Shown: positions 9,810-18,185 of the stretch, piece after piece
How positions within the stretch are numbered: position 1 is the first letter of the stretch
How the letters are laid out: each line of letters starts with the position of its first letter
Assembly: GCF_001854325.1 (NCBI RefSeq)
Contig: NZ_CP017754.1
Span: 3,596,001 to 3,660,000, forward strand
Reading direction: 5' to 3'
Length of the DNA: 64,000 nt
Origin: Cupriavidus malaysiensis
GTDB lineage: Bacteria > Pseudomonadota > Gammaproteobacteria > Burkholderiales > Burkholderiaceae
Translations under genes and position numbers: made by a program
The notes under the pieces: generated by a model
What the model saw: the letters and a program-made list of their open reading frames with translations, nothing else
The model's database searches: none
Told to the model about the DNA's origin: nothing

Positions 9810-10694
9810 TCAATGGGTGCGCAGCACGATCAGGTCGGCCAGCCCTGCCAGGCGCGCGCCTTGCGCGCCGAAGCCCGACAGCGCCTCGTGGGCGCTGTCG
9901 CGCAGCTTGCCGGCCAGTTCCCGCGCCGGCTCCAGGCCCATCAGCGAGACATAGGTCGGCTTGTCGTTGGCGGCGTCCTTGCCCGCGGTCTTGCCCAGCG
10001 TGGCCGTATCCGCGGTCACGTCCAGGATGTCATCCACTACCTGGAAGGCCAGGCCGATCGCCGCGGCATAGCGGTCCAGCGCTTCCAGGCCGGCCGCGTC
10101 GATGCGGCCGCACAGGGCGCCCATGCGCACGCTCGCGCGCAGCAGCGCCCCGGTCTTCATGCGGTGCATGCCTTCCAGCTCGGGCAGCGTCATCCCGCGA
10201 CCGACATGCTGCAGGTCGATCGCCTGACCGCCGCACATGCCGACCGAGCCCGAGGCGTGCGCCAGTTCGCCCACCAGGCGCAGCCGTGCCGCAGGTTCCA
10301 GCGCGGGCGTCCCGGCCAGCACGACGAAGGCCTGTGTCTGCAGGGCATCGCCGACCAGCAGCGCGGTCGCCTCGTCGTAGGCTTTGTGCACCGTCGGCCG
10401 GCCGCGGCGCAGGTCGTCGTCGTCCATGCAGGGCATGTCGTCGTGCACCAGCGAATAGGCGTGGATCATCTCCACCGCGCAGGCGGCCGCATCGCAGGCC
10501 TCGGGGCTGGCCCCGCTCACTTCGCCGGCTGCGTGCACGAGCAACGGGCGGACCCGCTTGCCACCGCCGAGCACAGCATACCGCATGGCTTCATGCAAGG
10601 TGTGCGGAATTGTATCTGCGGCAGGAAGTGCCGCTTCGAGCGCCTGCTCGGCCCTGGCGCCGAGCGCCTGCATCCATTGGGGGAAATCGTTCAT
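9810..10694 (-). CDS. ispA: Farnesyl diphosphate synthase (polyprenyl synthetase family)
   Basis: Condenses IPP with DMAPP/GPP to give farnesyl diphosphate for undecaprenol and quinone synthesis. 294 aa. The first Asp-rich motif is [10 protein letters not shown] (from D85), with the DDx4D spacing of proteobacterial short-chain synthases. The second is [20 protein letters not shown] is the conserved substrate-binding stretch. Its start codon overlaps the xseB stop by 4 bp (ATGA at 10694-10691), so the two are translationally coupled. dxs follows 43 bp later. Confidence 0.96.
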   Translation of the reverse strand: MNDFPQWMQALGARAEQALEAALPAADTIPHTLHEAMRYAVLGGGKRVRPLLVHAAGEVSGASPEACDAAACAVEMIHAYSLVHDDMPCMDDDDLRRGRPTVHKAYDEATALLVGDALQTQAFVVLAGTPALEPAARLRLVGELAHASGSVGMCGGQAIDLQHVGRGMTLPELEGMHRMKTGALLRASVRMGALCGRIDAAGLEALDRYAAAIGLAFQVVDDILDVTADTATLGKTAGKDAANDKPTYVSLMGLEPARELAGKLRDSAHEALSGFGAQGARLAGLADLIVLRTH

Positions 10695-10975
10695 TCTGTG
10701 TCCGCCTGCGTGCCGGCCTCGGCCATCGGTTTGAGTACTTCGCCTTCCAGCACCTTGATCTGCTGCTCGACGCGCTCCAGCTTCTGCTGGCAGTAACGCA
10801 CCAGTTCGGCACCGCGGCGGTAGGCCGCCAGCGACTCCTCCAGCGGCAGCGCACCGCTCTCCATGCTCGCCACCAGTGCGTCCAGCTCGTCCATGGCCGC
10901 CTCGTAGGAGGCGGGCGGCGCTGCTGGCGCCGGGGCGTCGTCGGGCTGGACCGGGGCGGTCTTTTCTCTTGGCAT
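10691..10975 (-). CDS. xseB: Exodeoxyribonuclease VII small subunit
   Basis: Small helical subunit of exonuclease VII, which degrades single-stranded DNA together with XseA (not in the window). 94 aa, starting [13 protein letters not shown] at ATG 10975. About 25 disordered Pro/Ala-rich residues come first. The conserved core follows, including [25 protein letters not shown] split across two helices and [16 protein letters not shown]. It is the first gene of the xseB-ispA-dxs run, the same order as in E. coli. Confidence 0.94.
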   Translation of the reverse strand: MPREKTAPVQPDDAPAPAAPPASYEAAMDELDALVASMESGALPLEESLAAYRRGAELVRYCQQKLERVEQQIKVLEGEVLKPMAEAGTQADTE

Positions 10976-11376
10976 GTCTGGCCTTGCAACAGGGGAAGCC
11001 GGGATTTTACGCCAAAGCGCGGACTTGTCCGACTCCCGCGATGGCGGAAACGCCGGTAAAGGGCAGCTTTGAGCCCCCACGAGAGGAAAGTGACTTGTGC
11101 GCTCCGGTCGTCTTTCCGAATGCGCCGACAACGGCACCCCCATGACGACCCGGGTCGACTTTTTCGCTAAAAAGGCAAAAAAATCAGACCCTTAACTTTT
11201 TGGCTCGGGTACAATCCCGGGCTCGGCAGAAAAAGCGAGCGCCACCTCTTCCGGCTCGCCACCCAGGTGGCGTCCCCCGCGTGCCCACCGCCTCTGTCCG
11301 TCTCTTTCCCATATCGATCTTTGTTTCGATGGTTGGGTTGTTCACTGCTTTCACCTGTCATTTGGGAGTGGGGATA
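10976..11376. other. Intergenic region between xseB and the Rieske oxygenase gene
   Basis: 401 bp divergent spacer with no convincing gene. It should hold the xseB promoter (minus) and the oxygenase promoter (plus). Around 11160-11215 it becomes A/T-rich, ending in TACAAT at 11210-11215, the best -10 for the plus strand. Between 11220 and 11290 there are short GC-rich inverted repeats of only 5-6 bp. This leaves an mRNA leader of about 155 nt before the oxygenase ATG, longer than usual for this genome. Confidence 0.5.
11210..11215 (+). promoter_or_regulatory. Candidate -10 box of the Rieske oxygenase gene
   Basis: TACAAT preceded by an A/T-rich tract in otherwise GC-rich DNA. No strong TTGACA hexamer is found at 16-18 bp, so this is tentative. 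Confidence 0.35.
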
Positions 11377-12480
11377 ATGTCCAATCTCAGCACCGCGCTG
11401 AAACTGGCGCCAGCTGACACTCAGCTGCCCGTCGACGCCTACTTCGATGAGGCGTTGCATCAACAAGAACTGGAACGGCTGTTCGACAAGGGCCCCGGCT
11501 ACGTCGCCCATTCGCTGATGGTGCCGGAAGTGGGCGACTACTACGCCCTCAAGGCCGAGGACGAGGGGCGCATCCTGGTACGCAACCGGGAAGGCATCGA
11601 ACTGATGTCCAATGTCTGCCGCCACCGCCAGGCCATCATGCTGAACGGCCGCGGCAATGCCCAGAACATCGTCTGCCCGCTGCACCGCTGGACCTACGAC
11701 CTGAAGGGCGAACTGCTCGGCGCACCGCATTTCGAGCAGCAGCCCTGCCTGCACCTGAAGCGCTCGCCCCTGCAGAACTGGAACGGATTGCTGTTCGAGG
11801 GCAAGCGCGACGTGCGCGCCGACCTGGCGCGCCTGGGCGTGTCGGAGGACCTGAACTTCGACGGCTACATGCTCGACCATGTCGAGATCCACGACTGCGA
11901 CTACAACTGGAAGACCTTCATCGAGGTCTACCTGGAGGACTACCACGTCGTGCCCTTCCACCCGGGCCTCGGCAGCTTCGTCTCCTGCGACGACCTGGCC
12001 TGGGAATTCGGTGAGTGGTACAGCGTGCAGACCGTGGGCCTGCACGCGGGCCTGAAGCGCCCGGGCAGCCCGACCTACCGCAAGTGGCATGACGCGGTGT
12101 TGCGTTTCAACAACGGCGTGCTGCCCAAGCAGGGCGCGATCTGGCTGACCTACTACCCCAACATCATGGTGGAGTGGTATCCCCACGTACTGGTCGTCTC
12201 GACCCTGCATCCGCTGGGGCCGCGCAAGACCCGCAACGTGGTGGAGTTCTACTACCCCGAGGAAATCGCCCTGTTCGAACGCGAATTCGTCGAGGCCGAG
12301 CGCGCCGCCTACATGGAAACCTGCATCGAGGACGACGAGATCGCCGAACGCATGGACGCCGGACGCCTGGCGCTCTACAAGCGCGGCACCAGCGAGACCG
12401 GGCCGTACCAGTCACCGATGGAAGACGGCATGCAGCACTTCCACGAGTGGTACCGGGGCGCCATGCGTTACACCGGATAA
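11377..12480 (+). CDS. Rieske non-heme iron oxygenase alpha subunit-like protein
   Basis: 367 aa. The N-terminal Rieske [2Fe-2S] domain has C81-x-H83 and C100-x2-H103 (CRHRQ and CPLHRW). The C-terminal SRPBCC-type catalytic domain has the mononuclear iron motif EDYHVVPFH, giving H190 and H195. These enzymes hydroxylate or demethylate organic substrates using electrons from a separate reductase. No ferredoxin or reductase gene is nearby, so the substrate and partner are unknown. ATG 11377 is chosen because GGAGTGGGG precedes it; the frame extends upstream into the leader. A good terminator follows at 12521. Confidence 0.88.
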   Translation: MSNLSTALKLAPADTQLPVDAYFDEALHQQELERLFDKGPGYVAHSLMVPEVGDYYALKAEDEGRILVRNREGIELMSNVCRHRQAIMLNGRGNAQNIVCPLHRWTYDLKGELLGAPHFEQQPCLHLKRSPLQNWNGLLFEGKRDVRADLARLGVSEDLNFDGYMLDHVEIHDCDYNWKTFIEVYLEDYHVVPFHPGLGSFVSCDDLAWEFGEWYSVQTVGLHAGLKRPGSPTYRKWHDAVLRFNNGVLPKQGAIWLTYYPNIMVEWYPHVLVVSTLHPLGPRKTRNVVEFYYPEEIALFEREFVEAERAAYMETCIEDDEIAERMDAGRLALYKRGTSETGPYQSPMEDGMQHFHEWYRGAMRYTG

Positions 12481-12520
12481 GGCCGGACGCCAGCGCCACC
12501 GCGCCCCTCCGGCACGAAAG

Positions 12521-12546
12521 ACGGACCGCCCGTGCGGTCCGTTTTA
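12521..12546 (+). terminator. Rho-independent terminator after the Rieske gene
   Basis: A perfect 9 bp stem (ACGGACCGC at 12521-12529 with GCGGTCCGT at 12534-12542), a 4 nt loop and a TTTTA tail, 41 bp after the stop codon. Confidence 0.88.
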
Positions 12547-12697
12547 CATTGCGGCGCGGCAGCGCTGTTACAATTCGGCATCCGGCGCAGGCTGCACTTG
12601 GCGCTGCCTGGCGCCGGCAGACCATGCCGCGGTACGGGACGCCCAGCCGACGATGCCCCGCCCGCGCGCTGCCCGCCCCCCGCCCTCCCATCTTGCC

Positions 12698-13618
12698 ATG
12701 CAATCGCTCTGGATGCTGTTCGCCGCCTTCTCGTTCTCGTTGATGGGGGTGGGCGTCAAGCTGGCATCCGAGTTCTATACCACCGGCGAGATCGTCTTCT
12801 ACCGCAGCATCATCGGCGTGCTCATCATGTGGGCCGTGCTCGCCTCCGGCGGCGTCTCGGTGCGCACCCCGCACATGCCGGTGCATATCAAGCGCAGCCT
12901 GTTCGGCGTAACCTCGCTGCTGCTGTGGTTCAGCTCCATCACCATGCTGCCGCTGGCCACGGCGATGACGCTGAACTACATGTCGCCGGTCTGGATCGCC
13001 CTGATCCTGGGCGCGGGTGCCGCGCTGGCCGGCACCCGCGGGGCCGACCGCAAACTGATCGGCGCCATCCTGATGTCCTTCGCCGGGGTGCTCTGCCTGC
13101 TGCAGCCTTCGGTCGGCAAGGAACAGCTGACCGGCGGCCTGATCGGCCTGATCTCCGGCGTGTTCACCGCGCTGGCCTATGTCGAGGTGCGGCAACTGGG
13201 CCAGCTGGGCGAGCCGGAAGGCCGCATCGTGTTCTACTTTTCGCTGGTCGGCGCAGTGGTCGGCCTGGCCTGGATGCTGTGGACCGGCCCGAGCCCGCAT
13301 ACCTGGCATGGTGCCGGCCTGCTGCTCGGCATCGGCGTGCTGGCGACGCTGGGACAGACGGCCATGACGCGCGCCTACAAACGCGGCAACACCCTGCTGA
13401 CGGCCAACCTGCAGTACGCCGGCATCGTCTTCTCCAGCATCTGGGGCATGCTGATCTGGTCGGACCGCCTCAATGCGCTGTCCTGGCTGGGCATGGCCCT
13501 GATCATCGCCAGCGGCATCGCCACCACGCTGACACGTGCGCGGGCCGCCAGCGACCAGCCCGCGACCCCGGCTACGCCGGTGGAATCCGCCGAAGCGGAA
13601 GTCCATCCCGAGGTGTAG
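12698..13618 (+). CDS. EamA-family (DMT superfamily) membrane exporter
   Basis: 306 aa integral inner-membrane protein with about ten hydrophobic segments in two EamA repeats, the drug/metabolite transporter fold. It starts at ATG 12698 (MQSLWMLFAAFSFSLMGVGV), directly at the first membrane helix. A 15-residue Arg/Pro-rich in-frame extension upstream is judged untranslated. The short C-terminal tail is hydrophilic and rich in Ala, Pro and Glu. The substrate cannot be told from sequence; relatives export amino acids or metabolites. sseA follows 78 bp downstream. Confidence 0.87.
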   Translation: MQSLWMLFAAFSFSLMGVGVKLASEFYTTGEIVFYRSIIGVLIMWAVLASGGVSVRTPHMPVHIKRSLFGVTSLLLWFSSITMLPLATAMTLNYMSPVWIALILGAGAALAGTRGADRKLIGAILMSFAGVLCLLQPSVGKEQLTGGLIGLISGVFTALAYVEVRQLGQLGEPEGRIVFYFSLVGAVVGLAWMLWTGPSPHTWHGAGLLLGIGVLATLGQTAMTRAYKRGNTLLTANLQYAGIVFSSIWGMLIWSDRLNALSWLGMALIIASGIATTLTRARAASDQPATPATPVESAEAEVHPEV

Positions 13619-13627
13619 CATCGGGCC

Positions 13628-13650
13628 AGGGGACCGGGCGACGGTCCCCT
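13628..13650 (+). other. Hairpin between the EamA gene and sseA
   Basis: A perfect 8 bp inverted repeat (AGGGGACC / GGTCCCCT) with a 7 nt loop, 9 bp past the stop codon. No U-run follows, so termination would be weak or partial. Confidence 0.4.
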
Positions 13651-13696
13651 GACGCAACTTTCGCCACGCTTCCGCCCCGAACCCACCGTTTCCGCC

Positions 13697-14554
13697 ATGC
13701 CGACCACCCTGATTTCCAGCAAGGACCTCAAGGCGCTGCTAGCCGACACCAGCACCCGCTGCGTGCTGCTCGACTGCACCTTCGACCTGGCCGACCCGGC
13801 CGCTGGCCGCGAGGCCTACCATCGCGCACACCTGCCGGGCGCGCACTATCTGCATCTCGACAATGAGTTGTCCGGGCCCAAGACCGGCAGCAATGGCCGC
13901 CACCCGCTACCGGATCCGGACGCCCTGGCGGCACGCCTGCGCGCGCTGGGGGTGGACGACGACACGCAGGTGATCGCCTACGATGCCCAGGGCGGCATGT
14001 ATGCCGCGCGCGCCTGGTGGCTGCTGCGCTGGCTGGGCCATGAGGCGGTGGCCGTGCTCGACGGCGGCAGCAACGCCTGGATCGCGGATGCGCTGCCGGT
14101 CGAGCCAGGCACGACGCCGGAACCCGAGGTCCAGGGCGGCTTCAGCCGCCGCCCGCCGCTGGTGCGCGCGGTCGACGCTGCCGCGCTGCTGGCCAATTTG
14201 CAGTCGCCGCGCTGGCTGGTGGTCGACGCCCGCGCGCCGGACCGCTTCCGCGGCGAGAACGAGACGCTCGATCCGGTCGGCGGCCACATCCCGGGTGCCG
14301 CCAACCGCTTTTTCAAAGACAACCTGCAATCGGACGGGCGCTTCAAACCCGCGGCCACGCTGCACGCGGAGTTCGGCGCGGTGCTGGGCGCCACGCCGCC
14401 CGAGTTGTCGGTGATGCAGTGCGGCTCCGGCGTGACCGCCTGCCACAACCTGCTGGCGCTGGAAGTGGCCGGGCTGCGCGATGCCGCGCTCTACCCCGGC
14501 TCCTGGAGTGAATGGTGCGCCGACCCGGCGCGCCCGGTGGCGACCGGCAACTGA
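13697..14554 (+). CDS. sseA: Thiosulfate/3-mercaptopyruvate sulfurtransferase (two rhodanese domains)
   Basis: Transfers sulfane sulfur from 3-mercaptopyruvate (or thiosulfate) to thiol or cyanide acceptors in the cytosol. 285 aa with two rhodanese domains. The N-terminal domain (about 5-135) is structural and lacks the catalytic Cys. The C-terminal domain (about 155-280) carries the active-site loop C242-GSGVTA. That loop sequence is the mercaptopyruvate type, as in E. coli SseA, rather than the CRKGVT of rhodanese. The start is ATG 13697 with no strong ribosome-binding site visible. Confidence 0.9.
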   Translation: MPTTLISSKDLKALLADTSTRCVLLDCTFDLADPAAGREAYHRAHLPGAHYLHLDNELSGPKTGSNGRHPLPDPDALAARLRALGVDDDTQVIAYDAQGGMYAARAWWLLRWLGHEAVAVLDGGSNAWIADALPVEPGTTPEPEVQGGFSRRPPLVRAVDAAALLANLQSPRWLVVDARAPDRFRGENETLDPVGGHIPGAANRFFKDNLQSDGRFKPAATLHAEFGAVLGATPPELSVMQCGSGVTACHNLLALEVAGLRDAALYPGSWSEWCADPARPVATGN

Positions 14555-14594
14555 GCCAGGCGGACGGACGCGGTGCCGGCCACCGGTGCCGCGC

Positions 14595-15551
14595 TCAGTC
14601 CAGCGCCGCGGCGGCGTGCGCCGCGCGTGCGCCGTGCCGGTGCTCGTGGTGGATGCCGTTGGTGATGAAGTAGATCGCCGCGATGCCGGCCGCGACCAGC
14701 ACCATCTGCAGCAACGACTCACGCCAGCGCGGCTTGCGCTGCATCTGCGGCATCAGGTCGCTGACCGCGATGTAGACGAAGCTGCTGGAGGCGATCACCA
14801 GGACATAGGGAATCCAGCCGCTCATCTGGTCTAGCAGGAAATAGCCCACCAGGCCGCCGGCGATCGCCGATACGCTGGACAGCAGGTTGAAGGCGAAGGC
14901 ACGCGTCTTCGAGAAGCCTGCGTTCAGCAGCACGATGAAGTCGCCCACCTCCTGCGGGATCTCGTGGGCGGCGATGGCCAGCGCGGTCACCAGCCCGATG
15001 TGCGGATTGGCAAGAAAGGCGGCCGCGATGACGATGCCGTCGGCGAAGTTGTGGAAGCCGTCGCCCACCAGGATGGCCAGGCCGCTGCGGCCGGCCGACT
15101 CGCGATCATGCCCGTGGTGGTGGTGATGCCCGTCGCCTTCGTGATGGTGCGAGTGGCGCAGCAGCGAGATCTTCTCCAGCAGGAAGAAGCCCAGCAGCCC
15201 GGCCAGCAGCGTGGCGAACAGCGCACGCGGGTCGGCGCCGGATTCGAAGGCCTCGGGCAGGGAATGCAGCAGCGCCGTGGCCAGCAGAACCCCGACCGAG
15301 AAGCTCACCATGCGCTCCACCACCCGGGACGCCACCGTCAGGGACAACAGTGCCGCGCCGAAGATGCTGCCGACCCCGGAAATGGTGGCGGCCAGCAGAA
15401 TGTAGACAAGGGTGGAATCGATGATGGCCTCCGGCTGGAAACGGCGCTCCTGCCCGCTTGCGCCGCACCGGCGAGGCGGCCCGGGCAGAAACGCAACACT
15501 GTTGCAAGAGCGAAAAGCCGCATTGTACGGACTTCGGCACCGGCTTTGCAA
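14595..15551 (-). CDS. ZIP-family divalent metal transporter
   Basis: Inner-membrane importer of zinc or other divalent metals. It has about eight hydrophobic segments, a cytoplasmic His-rich loop (HSHHHEGDGHHHHHGHD), and the ZIP metal-site helices HNFADGIVIAAAFL and HEIPQEVGDFIVLL. The start is uncertain. The conserved part begins at IIDSTLVYILLAAT (15425), where the codons are ATC ATC GAT just after a CCGGAGG ribosome-binding site. There is no in-frame ATG/GTG/TTG between there and ATG 15551. Coordinates use 15551, which adds 43 Cys/Arg-rich residues unlike a ZIP N-terminus. The gene converges on sseA. Confidence 0.88.
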   Translation of the reverse strand: MQSRCRSPYNAAFRSCNSVAFLPGPPRRCGASGQERRFQPEAIIDSTLVYILLAATISGVGSIFGAALLSLTVASRVVERMVSFSVGVLLATALLHSLPEAFESGADPRALFATLLAGLLGFFLLEKISLLRHSHHHEGDGHHHHHGHDRESAGRSGLAILVGDGFHNFADGIVIAAAFLANPHIGLVTALAIAAHEIPQEVGDFIVLLNAGFSKTRAFAFNLLSSVSAIAGGLVGYFLLDQMSGWIPYVLVIASSSFVYIAVSDLMPQMQRKPRWRESLLQMVLVAAGIAAIYFITNGIHHEHRHGARAAHAAAALD

Positions 15552-15611
15552 TCCTTGCGCGGCCTGCGCTGGGCACGGCGGCCGGAAGGCGCTCGCCGCG
15601 AGCGGCCCCGG

Positions 15612-16487
15612 TCAGGCCACGCCGTGCTGCTGGAACCAGGCCAGGCAACGCTTCCAGCCGTCCGTGGCATCGGCCTCGCGGTAGCTGGGCCGGTAGTCGG
15701 CATGGAAGGCATGGCCGGCATCCGGATAGACCACGAAGACCGAGGCACGCGCATTGGGGTTCGGCGAAGCGGCCAGTTCCGCCTTCATCTTCTCCACCTG
15801 CGGCTGGGTGATACCCGTGTCCTTGCCGCCATACAGCCCCAGCACCGGCACGTCGAGCTGGTCGACCAGGTCGACCGGATTGCGCGGCTTGAGCGGGTTG
15901 GGCTCGCCCACCAGTTGGCCGTACCAGGCCACCGCGGCCTTGAGCTGCTTGTTGCGTGCGGCGTAGAGCCAGCTGATGCGGCCGCCCCAGCAGAAGCCGG
16001 TGATGGCCAGCCGCTTCGGGTCGCCGCCATGGACCATGGCCCAGGCCACGGTCGCATCGAGGTCGCCCATGACCTGGGCATCGGGCACCTTGGAGATCAG
16101 CTTGGCCTGCAGTTCCTGGATGGTGCCGAAGCTCGACGGATCGCCCTGGCGTGCGAACAGTTCCGGCGCGATCGCCAGGTAGCCCAGCTTGGCGAAGCGG
16201 CGGCAGATGTCGGCAATGTACTCGTGCACGCCGAAGATCTCGCTCACGACCAGCACCACCGGCAGCTTGCTGCCGCCTTCGGGCTGGGCGCGATAGGCCG
16301 GCATGTCGAAGCCGGCCGAGGCAATGGTCACCTCGCCCGCGGTCAGTCCGTTGAAATCGGTCTTGATCGCCTGCGCCGTGACCGGCAGCGCCGCCGCGGC
16401 AAAGGCCGAGCCGAGCGCGGTCTTGACGAAGGTACGGCGGCTGAAGGCCTGGCCGGGGACGAGGCTTTCCACTTCGGGTTTCAGCAT
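15612..16487 (-). CDS. Dienelactone hydrolase family protein with Tat signal
   Basis: 291 aa alpha/beta hydrolase. The N-terminus carries a twin-arginine signal (SRRTFVK at 16-22, hydrophobic stretch, AQA at 38-40 before the likely cleavage site). It should therefore be exported folded to the periplasm, unlike cytosolic ClcD. The catalytic triad is C166 (in GFCWGG), D223 (GGKD) and H259 (AGHAF), the Cys-nucleophile signature of dienelactone hydrolases. The natural substrate is unknown. ATG 16487 follows an AGGAGA ribosome-binding site. Neighbours are the ZIP transporter 60 bp downstream and the NDH-2-like gene upstream; no chlorocatechol genes are near. Confidence 0.9.
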   Translation of the reverse strand: MLKPEVESLVPGQAFSRRTFVKTALGSAFAAAALPVTAQAIKTDFNGLTAGEVTIASAGFDMPAYRAQPEGGSKLPVVLVVSEIFGVHEYIADICRRFAKLGYLAIAPELFARQGDPSSFGTIQELQAKLISKVPDAQVMGDLDATVAWAMVHGGDPKRLAITGFCWGGRISWLYAARNKQLKAAVAWYGQLVGEPNPLKPRNPVDLVDQLDVPVLGLYGGKDTGITQPQVEKMKAELAASPNPNARASVFVVYPDAGHAFHADYRPSYREADATDGWKRCLAWFQQHGVA

Positions 16488-16630
16488 GCGGGCATCTCCT
16501 GGATAGCGGGATCGGGGGCTGGCGGAAGATCAGGAACGGGCCGGCCGAAGCCGGCCCGGCAGCGCTCGATTCTATGCCAAGCCCACGCCGCATGCGCGCG
16601 CATGCCCAGGGACTCGGATGCTCCGACGCA

Positions 16631-16658
16631 CGTGGACTGCCCGGCATGGCAGTCCACG
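16631..16658 (-). terminator. Strong hairpin after the NDH-2-like gene
   Basis: A perfect 11 bp inverted repeat (arms 16631-16641 and 16648-16658, 6 nt loop) lies 26 bp past the NDH-2-like stop codon and upstream of the dienelactone hydrolase gene. There is no U-run, so it is either a Rho-assisted end or an RNA-stabilising structure. Confidence 0.45.
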
Positions 16659-16683
16659 GTGCGCGGCGGCGGGCCGCGCCGCC

Positions 16684-18018
16684 TCAATGCAGCTTGACGC
16701 GCGGCCGGGTCTTGCTGCGCAGCCAGTGCGTGATGGTGTCCAGCCCCATGCGCAGGGCGCCGTGCAGCGCCATCACGTGCATGCGGTACAAGGACGTGTA
16801 CATCAGCCGCGCCATCACGCCCTCGATGAACATGGAGCCGCCGATCAGGCCGCCCATCAAGCTGCCGACCGCGCTGAAATGGCCGAGCGAGACCAGCGAA
16901 CCCAGGTCCTTGAAAGCAAAGGACGGTAGCGGCTTGCCCTCCAGCCGCGCGCGCAGCGCGCCGTAGAGAAAGGTCGCCTGCTGGTGGGCCGCCTGCGCGC
17001 GCGGCGGCACCGAGCCCTGCTTCTCCGGCCAGGGGCAGCTCGCGCAGTCGCCGAAGGCGAAGATGTCGGGGTCGCCCTCGCTCTGCAGCGTCGGCTTGAC
17101 CACGATCTGGCCGAGCCGGCTGGTCGGCAGGCCCAGCGTGGCCAGCACCGGCGGCGCCTTGATGCCCGCCGCCCACACCGTCAGGTCGGCATCGATGTGC
17201 TTGCCGCTGGCGGTCAGCACGGCATCGGGCGCGATCTCGGTCACGCGCTCGCTGGTGAAGATGTCCACCTCGAGCTTGCGCAGCAGCTTGGCGGTCTCGG
17301 TCGAGACCCGCTCGGACAATGCCGGCAGGATGCGCGGGCCGGCCTCGATCAGGTGGATATGGACGTCGCGGCGCGGGTCGAGCCGGTGCAGGCCGTAGGC
17401 ATTGAGCACCTGCGCCGTGTTGCGCAGCTCGGCGGACAGCTCCACGCCCGTGGCACCGGCGCCGATGATGGCGATGTCCACGCGCGGACGGCCGTCCGCA
17501 TCGGCTCGGCCGAGGCCGTTCTGCGCACGCACGCAGGCCGACACCAGGCGGCGCCGGAAACGGTCGGCCTGCTCGGCGGTATCGAGTGCGATGGCATGCT
17601 CGGCTGCGCCCGGCACGCCGAAGAAATGGGTCACGCTGCCGATCGACAGGACCAGGGTGTCATAGGGCAGCGTGCGCGCCGGCAGCACTTCTTCGCCGTC
17701 GGCATCCACGTAGGCGGCGAGCGACACGGTCTTGGCCGCGCGGTCCACGCCCACCATCTCGCCGAGCTGAAACTCGAAGTGGTGCCACAGCGCCTGCGCA
17801 GCGTACTCGAGCTGGTGGGTGTTGGGGTCCATGCTGCCGGCCGCGACCTCGTGCAGCAGCGGCTTCCAGATATGCGTGGGCGAGCGGTCGACCAGCACCA
17901 CCGCGACCGCGCCGCGGCGGCCGAACTTGTCGCCCAGGCGGGTCGCCAGTTCCAGTCCGCCGGCCCCGCCGCCCACCACGATGATGCGATGCGCGCTACC
18001 GCTTCCCTCAGTACCCAT
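16684..18018 (-). CDS. NAD(P)/FAD-dependent oxidoreductase, type II NADH dehydrogenase-like
   Basis: 444 aa. The FAD-binding motif IIVVGGGAGGLELATRLG opens the protein and the NADH motif IAIIGAGATGVELSAEL lies near residue 165. FAFGDCAS is the second FAD motif. The hydrophobic and basic C-terminal region (about 370-444) resembles the membrane anchor of NDH-2. It probably oxidises NADH and reduces quinone at the inner membrane without proton pumping. It lies downstream of polA on the same strand. The 167 bp gap holds two palindromes, one a perfect LexA-type box (18127-18142), hinting at SOS-linked control. Confidence 0.88.
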   Translation of the reverse strand: MGTEGSGSAHRIIVVGGGAGGLELATRLGDKFGRRGAVAVVLVDRSPTHIWKPLLHEVAAGSMDPNTHQLEYAAQALWHHFEFQLGEMVGVDRAAKTVSLAAYVDADGEEVLPARTLPYDTLVLSIGSVTHFFGVPGAAEHAIALDTAEQADRFRRRLVSACVRAQNGLGRADADGRPRVDIAIIGAGATGVELSAELRNTAQVLNAYGLHRLDPRRDVHIHLIEAGPRILPALSERVSTETAKLLRKLEVDIFTSERVTEIAPDAVLTASGKHIDADLTVWAAGIKAPPVLATLGLPTSRLGQIVVKPTLQSEGDPDIFAFGDCASCPWPEKQGSVPPRAQAAHQQATFLYGALRARLEGKPLPSFAFKDLGSLVSLGHFSAVGSLMGGLIGGSMFIEGVMARLMYTSLYRMHVMALHGALRMGLDTITHWLRSKTRPRVKLH

Positions 18019-18126
18019 GTGGCCTACCCAAGATTGTCGTGACCGTCGCGCGGACGTTCACGCCAGTTTGCGGCATGGCAGCAACGGGCACAAGCCCTCG
18101 ATTCCCGATTCAGCGGTCACTTCAAA

Positions 18127-18142
18127 CTGTACTGCAGTACAG
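18127..18142 (-). promoter_or_regulatory. Perfect LexA-type palindrome upstream of the NDH-2-like gene
   Basis: CTGTACTGCAGTACAG is a perfect 16 bp palindrome matching the LexA consensus CTGT-N8-ACAG at every fixed base. It lies 109 bp upstream of the NDH-2-like ATG and 43 bp past the polA stop codon. The spacer is ACTGCAGT, not the A/T-rich spacer of strong E. coli boxes. LexA binding is inferred. Confidence 0.5.
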
Positions 18143-18156
18143 CGCAGGCGCGCTCC

Positions 18157-18176
18157 GGGGGCGCCGCGGCGCCCCC
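18157..18176 (-). other. GC palindrome just after polA
   Basis: A perfect 20 bp self-complementary G/C sequence (arms 18157-18166 and 18167-18176), 9 bp past the polA stop. It would form a stable hairpin in the transcript but has no U-run. Possibly it marks the polA mRNA end. Confidence 0.4.
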
Positions 18177-18185
18177 CATCCTCGC

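Noticed and set aside
7787..11059. A 1090-codon open frame on the plus strand across dxs, ispA and xseB
   Set aside because: It is antisense to three clear genes. It is rich in His, Arg, Gln and Gly as expected for the reverse reading of high-GC codons, and shows no domain.
15612..16487. Aromatic degradation cluster around the dienelactone hydrolase and Rieske genes
   Set aside because: The two genes are 3 kb apart on opposite strands, with transport, sulfur and respiratory genes between, and no ring-cleavage enzyme.
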